A stretch of DNA of 64,000 nt from Ophiosphaerella korrae (Eukaryota; Ascomycota; Dothideomycetes; Pleosporales; Phaeosphaeriaceae): assembly GCA_028456385.1 (NCBI GenBank), contig JALNQF010000238.1, positions 1 to 64,000 on the forward strand, read 5' to 3'. The notes beneath the pieces were generated by a model. It ran no database searches. It had not been told where the DNA came from and was given only the letters and a program-made list of their open reading frames with translations. Numbering within the stretch: the first letter of the stretch is position 1; the number at the start of each line of letters is the position of its first letter. This document shows positions 49,792 to 58,541 of this stretch, in pieces. Position numbers and translations under genes: made by a program.

Positions 49792-49956
49792 TGTTGCGAG
49801 ATGCGAGCTCAGGAATGAGTGGGAGATGATCATTGATTGAAGAGCTATCTGAGCTGGGCTACTTATATACAGTGGAGCAGCTCGAACGGCTCGTGCGGCT
49901 CGCTTACTGCTGCGGGCTTACCTGAATCGTATGGAGCGAAGCTCTAACTTGCGACA
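49792..49956 (-). mobile_element. Pristine 165-bp solo LTR of Copia B type, at island edge
   Basis: Identical over all 165 bp to the copy at 7038-7202, with TG...CA ends and a perfect 5-bp target duplication CTATC at 49787-49791 and 49957-49961. The TATA box TATATAAG lies on - at 49862-49869, so any transcript it starts would run leftward, away from the gene at 51178. It sits exactly where RIP-mutated DNA gives way to balanced DNA. Confidence 0.88.
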
Positions 49957-51061
49957 CTATCGGCTACTTTAGCGAATTTTTACGGTATAGGAAAACTCGG
50001 CCTAACTATAAGAAAACTCGGCCTAACTATAGGCTAAACGTTGGCTGTATTTCGGTGCCTCTTCTTAGTTAGGCCTATAGCATCCTTAGCAAACCTATAG
50101 TTAGATAACATGTAGCCTAGGTTAGATTAAGGGACACGGGAAATTGCGGATAAGGGATTAGGAGATAGAAATTAGGCACAGGCCTTTGTAGAAGGATTAA
50201 TGTTAATGCATCTATTTATACCTATCAGGGCTTAGCGGGGACGGCTTATTGTTGAGTAGTTACGTAACTATAGTATAGGTAGGTCTTCTACAGCGTCCTG
50301 TTAGTATCTATAGTTATTATTAGCTAAGACCTTATGCTAAGCTATCGCAGGCTAGGAAACATCTATATTAGTAATCTAGCTGTGATGCTGCATGTAAATC
50401 TGCAAGTTAGAGTACCCTACACTTCAGACACAACGTCAATCAATACAACGCTGCTGCTTATCATTATTATTTTAACTTTCATCGTTTTAGCACGTTTAGT
50501 GCGACATAAGCCTAATCGCTGCTTGGCTGAAACTGTTCGTAACAACGAGTCGGCCTTACACATTAACTAAGCCCGAGAACTCCAAAAAGGATGTGCATAA
50601 TAAAACTCCAATATGCAATTATGACACTTGCCAAACTCCGCGACGGGTAGGATAGCAGCCGCGGGCAGTGTTACCCCGTTATGGACATCGCCATGACTCG
50701 CTAGCTTAGACGATGGCCAAAAGCAGCAATGACATCGGCAATGCCCCACGGAAGCGGGCACTGACAGATCCTGGGGATATTCCCAGAGACTCGCCCTTTT
50801 ATCTCATCCCTGCCATATGCATAATTAAAGGTTCAGATAATAGAACTGTCTTAATGTCTATTCTGCCAAGCGATTCACTTGGAGAAAGGATTGGGAGATG
50901 TGACGTGCACGGTTCACTAGGGGTTATGTTCACATGTGTCTTGTCCTCGGATTGACCGAGAACATGGACTCCGTGATATGGGATGAGGAAATGACGATAG
51001 CAGTTAGATCAATACGAAGTATTCGAAAAGTACAAAATGTGACGTCCAGCCGTCTACATTC
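49957..51061. other. Island DNA upstream of the secreted-protein gene
   Basis: Base-balanced, non-repetitive within the window and without RIP signature. Frames of 78 and 80 codons at 50334-50570 and 50713-50955 have no family resemblance or clear coding pattern, and I do not call them genes. Short repeats are present: a 20-bp direct repeat at 49991-50010 and 50012-50031, inverted matches of its GGCCTAACT core at 50067-50075, and a 14-bp perfect palindrome TAGTTACGTAACTA at 50257-50270. Confidence 0.55.
49991..50031. repeat. 20-bp direct repeat with inverted partners
   Basis: GAAAACTCGGCCTAACTATA occurs twice, one base apart. The reverse complement of its GGCCTAACT part recurs at 50067-50075 and of CTAACTATAGG near 50093-50103, so the segment could form alternative hairpins. 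Confidence 0.8.
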
Positions 51062-51177
51062 TCATTTTCCAATCTGTTCTTATCGCCTTCTTCGTCTTCA
51101 TAGTTTACTTCTTCTCAACGCCTTCTGCTTTATTTTCAAGCTTCGATTCTTCAAGCCAAAGTCTGTGACTTTTCAAC
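51062..51177 (+). promoter_or_regulatory. CT-rich promoter/5' leader of the secreted-protein gene
   Basis: A pyrimidine-rich stretch (many TTCTTC and CTTC groups) leads into the start codon, a common layout in filamentous fungal core promoters. The start context is CAACATGCC with A at -3, a good fungal initiation context. I see no clear TATA box near it. Confidence 0.5.
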
Positions 51178-51796
51178 ATGCCTTCATTCACCACTATAGT
51201 CGCCGCCATCGCTGGCTGCTCTGCTGTCGTCATCGGCGCCGCCGTCCCTGCCAAGAGCGGCCTTACAACCGTCACTCTCGAGGCCCGCGATGATTCCACC
51301 AACAGCCTCACCAAGCGTGAGCCTGTCCTCGCTGCTATTCTCCTCGCGGCTGGTACCGCTGCCGTCAGCGCCGTGGTCACAGAGGCCGTCAGCGCCGCTG
51401 CCGCCTTCATCGGTGACGTCTCCAACTTCGACAGCGCTCGTGAGGCCTTCACTCAGCAGACTACCGACACCATGATGGCCAACAACCCCGACCCTGCCCG
51501 CTTCCAGGCCGCCGCCTGCTACAACAAGGCCTTCACGGTCGCTGACCCCGCCAACATCGACGGACAGACCTCGGTCAAATTCAGCCTTGGACTTCTCAAC
51601 ACCGACTATGAGTGCATGTACATTGCCGCTCCCAACCAGTTCTTCACCGAGAGCGACGGTGGTTTCATCAACGTGAGTCTCAAATACATGCAGAAACTCA
51701 TGAGAACCTTGACTGACAATTCAACCACAGCTTTCATTCACTCACACCGACCGCTGCACTTTCGACCAGGCTACTGCTGATCTCACTTGCATCTAG
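51178..51796 (+). CDS. Small secreted cysteine-containing protein, DUF7888-like, two exons
   Basis: Exon 1 is 51178-51672 (165 codons), exon 2 is 51731-51796, giving 186 residues. The 58-bp phase-0 intron has GTGAGT at 51673, a CTGAC branch site at 51713-51717 and CAG at 51728-51730. Unspliced, the frame would run on to a 200-codon product ending at 51780, but the spliced ending keeps the family-like pattern. Residues 1-22/25 form a signal peptide (hydrophobic core, AAVPA before the mature part). A Kex2-type KR stands at residues 46-47, followed by a long Ala/Val-rich hydrophobic segment (about 50-79). Four mature cysteines (C114, C146, C174, C185) could form two disulphides. Conserved-looking blocks are CYNKAF (114-119), LGLLNTDYECMY (137-148) and GGFIN (161-165). 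As I remember it, this matches DUF7888-type secreted proteins of ascomycetes; function unknown. Codon use is GC-ending, with no RIP damage. It is the only clear gene in the window. Confidence 0.85.
51673..51730 (+). other. Spliceosomal intron of the secreted-protein gene
   Basis: 58 bp, GTGAGT donor, CTGAC branch point with its adenine at 51716 (14 bases before the intron end), CAG acceptor. Size and signals are typical of filamentous ascomycetes. Removing it restores a cysteine-containing C-terminus ending in residues DLTCI. Confidence 0.85.
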
Positions 51797-53040
51797 GCGA
51801 CAAAGCGTGTAAGGAAGGAGATTACGAACCTTTCTTATAATCTGTGAGCAGTTTAACTGTTATGTTTCGTGACGGATACACTGCATTCTGGAAATGGAGG
51901 TATAAACTACAGTAGGAAAGAGTAGAAACGGGAAGGGGGGGGACTGACTCCTTCGACTCTGACGACATAGTTGGTGCGTGTTGTGTATAACGATGTCGCT
52001 CATAGAGTACGTGGTTTTAGCTAATATATCTGGACTTTAATGTTTTGCCCTTAACTTGGAAGCTAAATTATATATTGACATAACTACTCACAACAAACTA
52101 TACCTTACGTCCGCATAAAATTCTTAATCTCAGTCTGCGATAGAACAACTAGGAGAATGCGAACCGTAAATTCTTGAGTATGGCTGTTTAGAGTGGCGAT
52201 GCAGCATTGAGCTTGCGTTCAATATTATAACGAAAGATCGAAATTGTGGGCCGGAGCGACCTGATTGATATTGAACAACAGCTTGCATAGTCTATGATAC
52301 GCGAAGTATTTGTAGTTTGCTCGATCAACGGCTTGATGATCTCGATAAGGAATCCTATGGTGGGAGAGGCGTCTCTAATGTGGTAAGAATGTAAGCTTAT
52401 ATAGCCTACGAGTAAGCTTCTATTCGTTCTAAGGCAACTGCCTATTAAGTTCCAAGAGTATTAGCGTCTATCGGAGCGTGACCGGACTGCTCTTATTTAA
52501 TCGATTAGGTTAACAGCTCCGACAGCAGCTTTAGAGGCACTGTTAAGTTACTAAGATCGGCGTTTAGGTAAATTAGGTCTTCCTAGGAGAAGAGTACAAG
52601 CTCTAAACTCCTTTAAGCTCGACTTGAGGTAATTCTCCTAGAGGCGAAAGTAACAAAGACTCTTTGTTTCGGTTTAGGCGAATTTTTTCGCAAACCCCTA
52701 GAGTGGTATACCAAATATTTACTGTCCGAGGGGCAACTAGAGGCTACTGTTTGTAACGGGGTCACCTGTCGTCGACTACAAGCGACCACTGATGGTGTTG
52801 GTGGATTAGGAGTTGATGACAAAAGCTCGTGTTGTGATCAAGCAATGGGCTGTGAACAATAAAAGATTCTTGCGATGTCGAGTATTGTCGCTCTTGGTCA
52901 AAGATTGGATTGCCGATGCTATCCTAATGATGCGCATCCTTATTGACTATATACTTCTAGTGATCTGTTTGTGCGACCTTACAGATCACTCTGATCTGTT
53001 GCACGTGTTTACAGATCACTTCGCATCTCACGTGTTCAGA
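51797..53040. other. Island DNA downstream of the gene
   Basis: Base-balanced DNA without a recognised gene. A G-run lies near 51934-51943. A 77-codon frame at 52813-53046 on + and a 69-codon frame at 52613-52822 on - show no family resemblance. Hairpin-forming repeats occur at its right end (52959-53034). The border to transposon sequence is at about 53041. Confidence 0.5.
52959..53034. repeat. Cluster of GATCTGT/ACAGATC inverted repeats with two CACGTG sites
   Basis: AGTGATCTGT (52959-52968) pairs perfectly with ACAGATCACT (52981-52990). CTGATCTGT (52991-52999) can pair with a second ACAGATCACT (53011-53020). CACGTG palindromes, the core of bHLH factor sites, stand at 53002-53007 and 53029-53034. 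Whether this is regulatory or an inserted fragment is unknown. Confidence 0.7.
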
Positions 53041-53151
53041 TTGTAGGTCGTTTCCTAATCCAGGTCGTTACCCCGCTCGTCCCATGCTTCGTCAGCACTC
53101 GAGTCGGGACTGATTAGTTCTATCTCGATTTCCCTTGTTACACCCGTAACA
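53041..53151 (-). repeat. Gypsy A LTR fragment, barely mutated
   Basis: The 5' end of a gypsy A LTR on -, reading TGTTACGGGTGTAACAAGGG, with CA/TG dinucleotides intact. It is truncated at about 53041 against the island. It shows what the RIP-damaged LTRs looked like before mutation. The polypurine tract GAGGAGGGGATAG follows on its right (- strand). Confidence 0.75.
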
Positions 53152-54114
53152 CTATCCCCTCCTCTAGGTAGGTCCTTGTTTTCCTGTCCTAGGGTTAAGG
53201 TTATTAATCTGGTTTCCTCGTTAATATAAAGTTCCTTATCCTCTCTCTCTATACCTACTAAGTCTACACTTCGTTATCTTCGATTAGTAGATTGTATATT
53301 ACGTTATAGTATCGCAATATTCTCTTATTTACGTTGTAAGTCTTTAAACCCTTTATTAAATTACCTTTCTTTAAAATATAGCAAGGCTTATAAGGCGTAT
53401 ATTTAAGCTAATACTTAGTTGTCTTATAATCTTTCTAGTGTATCTCTAGTAGAGTATAAGTTAATAATACTTATTCTTGCGTCTACACTTATTTATAACA
53501 GGGAGAGCTATTAACTATACTTAAGATAAACTATCTAAATAGATCGCAGAGGCTAAAAAGGAACGTAATTAGATTCTAAGTATATAGGTAGAAAATTATA
53601 CTCGCCTAGTTTATCTTTATAAGACAAAGGCCTTAAACAATATAAAGTCTATTAAGTAGGCTACTCTCTTAGAGTCTAAGCTCGATTTCAAGACTATTAT
53701 AGAGACTACTCTAGTTCTTACTATATTAAGCGCTCCTATTATCTCTCTATCTATTAGTAGTATTACTAATTTTCTTAGTTTACTATAAGGCGCTCTAGAA
53801 GATTTTAATTTTAGAACTTTTCTAGTTTCTTAGAGTATTTAAGATTATCTTCTAGTTCTTATATATCTTCCTATAGTTGTCTTTTTTTATTAGTACCTAT
53901 CTATTTTACTAGGTAGTAATTTCTTCTATTATAGAATTAGTATTATAGGATTTTCTTAACTTCTTAGTCTTCTTATTCTCTATATATATCTACTTCTTGT
54001 AGTACTTTTTCTAGTAGTACTATATAGAATATTAGGTGTATCTTTATTTTATCTAGTAGTCTTAGTTTAAATATAACTAGTGTAACTTTCTCTTTTATCT
54101 TATATAGTCTTATC
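53152..54114 (-). pseudogene. Gypsy A 3' pol with chromodomain; RIP gradient
   Basis: The tail and chromodomain (about 53800-53970) of a minus-strand gypsy A copy, aligned with 845-1860. From 53152 to about 53300 the sequence is nearly unmutated; damage then increases rightward until it is as heavy as elsewhere. It is interrupted by the TIR transposon at 54119; a further piece follows at 56131-56235. Confidence 0.7.
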
Positions 54115-54118
54115 TTAA

Positions 54119-56126
54119 TATAAGTAGTAAGTAAGTTACGTATATAAGTAAGTTATATACTCTACTAACTCTACGCACCTATTTAAGCGTATAACTTAAC
54201 AACGTAGTAAAGTAGCGTAGACATATTAATATATTAAATTAAGTAGTATCTACTATATTATTTTATACGTACGTAAGTTATACTTAGTCTCTCTATACCT
54301 CTTATAGCGCGCGTAAGCCTAGCAACTTAAGCCTAAATACTACCTACTCTTGCGCTATTTACAATTAATCTAGTAATTAGCCTCTAGTTAAGTAATTATA
54401 TCCTCTCTCTATCTTTTTATCAAGACTCTTTTCTTTTAAATCTTCTTCTTTTTTTATAATTTACACTTACTAGCTACTTTATTAGCTCTTTTAAGACTAG
54501 AGATTTAATTATATATTAACTTAGCTTCTAGTATTATTATATAAGCTCTCTTTTTAAGTTAATTAATTGCGTTAATAATTAATACTAGTAATAAGCTCTT
54601 GTACTAGTGTACGTACTTACGTATAAGTATTAACTAAGCCTTTAGCTTACGTATATTACTTAGTATATAAGCTACCTAGAGAGCCTTTAGTAAAGCTAGA
54701 GTAGCTAGAGTAGGCGTATAGAGCTAGATATTAAGTCTTAAAATAACTACTTCTAGCTAAAGTAAAATAAAGCTAGTAGCTTAAAAAGCTAAGTAAATAT
54801 TTACTCTTATAAAGGCCTAGTTAAAGGCTACATAAAAGGCTAGTAGGAATTTAAGTTTAGTAATATAATTAATATAGTTCTAGATTAAGCTCTTAACTTA
54901 ATAGCTATATACTTTCTTTAATAGAGAGAAGTAGCTAATATTAAGAGACTAAAGTAAGTAAGATAAGTAAGCTAGTATATAGAGTATATAGATATTATTC
55001 TTATTATAAATCTTATTAAACTTAAGAGAGTAGTAGCTTCTAAAACTATTAAGTACAAGTAACTAATACGTACTAACTACTTAGTTCTTTATATACTTAT
55101 TAAAGTGCTTAAGTTAGTTAATAGCTAGCTTATCTATTATCTAGCTATTATTACTAATTCTAATAGCTTAGTTTTATAAGATATAGTTTTCTTTATACTA
55201 AGTAGAGAGGTAGTACTTACTAGTAAAGATAAAGAATAGTAAGACTACCTAGCTAGTAGTGTTAATTATAGTAATTACTATTACCTACTTATAATTACTA
55301 GGCTAGATAGCCTTTAGTCTACTTCCTTTCTCTAACCTTATTATAATAAGCTAAGTTATAATCTTACTTATTATAAAGCTAGCCTTATTAAAGTTATAGA
55401 CGTTTTTATTAGCTATTCTATATATAGCCCTTATATACTATACTATCTTAAACTAGCTACTTATAATAGCTAAGTCTTTATATAAAGCTTACTACCTATT
55501 ATATAGATAATTAAAACGTATTATAAGACTATCTATATACTTAATAAAGTTAGCTAGCTACTTCTACTTAACTAGTAGTATATTATAGATAGCTAGTAGT
55601 ATTACGCTATAGGCTATAGTAGGCTATAGCTACGCAAAGTATAAGTAAAGGTAAGAGCCTTTAGGTAATATATATACTATTCTACTCCTATATTTAACGT
55701 TATTAAATACTTAGTTACTTTTTTAGGTTTGTTTAGCGTAGTAGAGTAGAGCTACTATATAATAAGTAGCTTATTAGCTATCTTACGTATAGTAGCTAGA
55801 TTTAGAGTAAAACTACAAGAATCTAGGTTAAAGATATACTTAACTATTACTTCTTTTTCTATCTAAGTAAGCTTCTTTAAGTTAGGCTAGTAATTATATT
55901 AAGTATACTATCTAGGGCGTTAATTATATAACGTTAATTTAGGAATACTAAAAATAGAAGTAGCTAGCCTACTACTTTAAATTTAGCTAGAATTAATAGA
56001 TAAGATAGTAAGCTAGATATCTACTTTATTTAAAAGTAATTAATACGTAGTACGTAGAGCTATTATATAATAAAATAGGATAAGTATATAGAGTTAGTAA
56101 GGTATATAACTTACTTACTACTTATA
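54119..56126. mobile_element. 2.0-kb TIR DNA transposon with TTAA (or 8-bp) target duplication
   Basis: Perfect inverted ends, TATAAGTAGTAAGTAAGTT on both sides, with similarity continuing for about 40 bp; the left TIR has an extra duplicated stretch of about 17 bp. TTAA stands outside both ends (54115-54118, 56127-56130), as for piggyBac. If the TATA is counted as target, the duplication is TTAATATA (8 bp), as for hAT. The empty site is visible in the related gypsy A copy near 1871-1890 and fits both readings. The interior is RIP-damaged and I recognised no transposase domain. Confidence 0.7.
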
Positions 56127-56130
56127 TTAA

Positions 56131-56235
56131 TATAATCTAGTTTTAAACTAAATTATTTACTTTTAATATTTCTATATACTAACTATACTTTTTTATTTTC
56201 TTTAAATTAGAGTCCTTTTTAGTATTTCTTATTGT
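56131..56235 (-). pseudogene. Gypsy A integrase-region fragment
   Basis: Continues the element interrupted at 54114 (compare 1885-1995). Cut on the right by the + strand LTR at 56236. Confidence 0.6.
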
Positions 56236-56656
56236 GTTTTATAGGCGTAATAAGAGAAATCGAGATAGAACTAATTAGTTTTAACTTAAGTAATAATAAA
56301 GTATAAGATAAGTAGAGTAATAACTTTAATTAGGAAGCTACTTATAATTAGAATATATAAGTAATCTCTTAATCTATTAAATATATAGATAGGAATTTAT
56401 TATAGATTAATAGATTAGTAATCTATAATTTATAGTTACTAAAACTAGATATAAGTAATAGATTAATAGATTACTAAAGGTATATAATTAATAGTAATAT
56501 ATATCCTTAAGATAGTATTAGTAATCTAATCTCTAACCTAGAATACTAATACTTAATATTATATATATAAATTAACTATTATTTATAGTTATTACTTCTT
56601 AATCTACTAATACTTTTAAGTAGTTACTATAGTTAATAATAGGCTACCTTATTATA
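56236..56656 (+). repeat. Gypsy A LTR (5' LTR of the right-hand element)
   Basis: Contains the family start GGCGTAATAAGAGAAATCGAGATAG in slightly altered form, an AATCTATTAATCTATA-rich block (56365-56480), and the end ACCTTATTATA, followed by the gag leader. The exact first base is uncertain by a few positions. Confidence 0.72.
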
Positions 56657-57817
56657 CCTTACTAATTTAGTTATTAGGAGAAGTAAAGTATAAGTAGTAT
56701 ATAGTCTAAGCTAATATAATAGTAGAAAACTTAACTAAAATAGGAGGTAAAGTACTTCTAAGTAGTTATAAGTTAGATAGAACTAACTAGGTAGTAGTTA
56801 AGATATACTTAAATAACCTAATTACTAAGAAAGAAGATATATAAATACTACTTAAAGCCCTAGAAATATAGAATAAAGAACTATAGGATTATATTAACTA
56901 AAATAAGGCCTAGATTAAAGCTATTATAAAGGGACAAGATATAATAGAATAAATTACCTAGAGACTAGAGATAAGTATAATATAGAAACTACTTAAGATA
57001 CTAGTACTTAAGAAGTTTAATAGAATAAGAAAGAAACTAAAACCTTTTATACTATTAGTATAACTTTATATTAACGTATAAGTACTATACTTTAATATAG
57101 AAGAGAAAAAGGTAATATATATTAGAATATATCTTAAGGAAGATATAATAAGATAGTTTAAACCTTACTAGATAGACTATACAATATATACTCTAAGAAT
57201 ATAGAAAGATAAAACAAGAACTATTTTTAGAAGTTATAAATACTTTATAAAACAAATAAGAGTAGCGTTTAAAAATATAGATAATACTTAATAAGCTAAA
57301 AAAAAGCTTAAGAAACTTATACAATATAAAAGTATTTCTAAATATATATTATAGTTTAAATAACTATTATAAAATATAGAATAAAATAAACTATCTTTAA
57401 TATTATAATTTAAATAAAAACTAAAATTATAAATATAATATAAAATAATTTATATAGAAAAGCTAAGGACACTAGAAGCTCTAAAGTAATAGGTAATATA
57501 AATTAATAATAATCTTTAAGAATAGAAGAAGAATAAGTATAGAGGACCTACCTAGAACTATAATAAGGGAGACCTTATAATCTTTAATATTAAGAAGGAT
57601 AAAAGAAAAAAGAAAAAGAAAAACTTTACGTACTTTAGCTATAGTAAGAAAGGTTTCTACGCGAAAAATTATTAGTTAAAAAAGAAGAATATAGTATACT
57701 ATAAATATAAGAAACTAAGATACTTCGCGAAAGATTATAGAAGTAAGGATCCTAAGAAAGAAAAAGAGACTTAGTTAAAAACAACTAAAAACAAGAAAGA
57801 AGTACCTAAAGTATAGG
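56657..57817 (+). pseudogene. Gypsy A gag, first part (before solo LTR insertion)
   Basis: Leader and capsid-like region, then zinc knuckles at about 57625-57745. Interrupted at 57817 by the 719-bp LTR variant; the frame resumes at 58542. Confidence 0.7.
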
Positions 57818-58536
57818 TATAATAAGTTACCCTATTATTAACTATAAGTAATCTTTTAGAAGTATTAGTAGATTAAGCGTTAATAATAAAAGCTTATATA
57901 GTAATCTATAATAACTATAAATAATAGTTAATTTATATATATAATATTAAGTATTAGTATTCTATAGTTAGGAGATTAAATTACTAATACTATCTTAATA
58001 ATACGTATTATTACTACTATATACTAATATCCTCTTAGTAGCTTTATTACTTTATATTTACTAAGATCGCGAATTTATAAATTTAGCTTTATAAATTTAT
58101 ATTTACTAAGATCGCGAATTTACGAATTTATTACGTATCTCTATTATAGTTAGTTTCCTAATTAAGCTTGTTATCCTATAAGTTATTACCTTACTCGTCT
58201 TATATTTTGTTATTACCTAGGCCTAGGCTAATTCGTTCTATCTCTATTTCTCTTATTACTACTATAGTAGAGTATTATAAAGAAAGGAATAGTAAAAAGG
58301 GGGTAGGTAGTTACTAGAGAAACACGAGTACCGAGGGCTTATAAGGAGGCGAACTATTAAGGAGGAAAGGTAAGAGAGGGTAGCTAATAGGCCCTTAGGT
58401 TGTAGGATATAACCTATAGGAGGGCGAATAATGTTTAGAGTTAGTTTAGCTAATAAAGTTCAAGATCCCTAAAACTAATAAGCCCTTAGGCCCTAAATCT
58501 ATATTAGGCATATAACTCTATAACACTACTATAACA
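57818..58536 (-). mobile_element. 719-bp solo LTR variant with unique 260-bp segment
   Basis: 57818-58268 is a minus-strand gypsy A LTR. It is followed by about 260 bp (58270-58536) found nowhere else in the window, AGG-rich and less AT-rich. The unit is bounded by ATAGG at 57813-57817 and ATAAG at 58537-58541, a 5-bp target duplication differing by one G-to-A, and host gag resumes directly after. The right end reads ACTATAACA, so on - the unit starts TGTTATAGT and the whole 719 bp behaves as one LTR-like insertion. Confidence 0.65.
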
Positions 58537-58541
58537 ATAAG

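Noticed and set aside
50334..50570. 78-codon frame with a hydrophobic stretch
   Set aside because: No recognisable family, no clear promoter or intron signals, codon use unlike the gene at 51178. Kept only as a mention in the island description.
50713..50955. 80-codon frame in the island
   Set aside because: No family resemblance; an opposite-strand frame overlaps its start and neither looks coding.
50934..51293. 119-codon + frame overlapping the gene start
   Set aside because: Covers the CT-rich leader and then runs out of frame through exon 1; its Arg/His-rich end is a shadow of the real gene.
51105..51452. 115-codon - strand frame
   Set aside because: Antisense shadow of the GC-rich exon 1.
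51178..51780. Intronless 200-residue version of the secreted protein
   Set aside because: The read-through part is the intron. Canonical donor, branch point and acceptor are present, and splicing gives a better ending with two more cysteines.
52813..53046. 77-codon + frame running into the LTR border
   Set aside because: Includes the hairpin repeats; no family resemblance and no start context.
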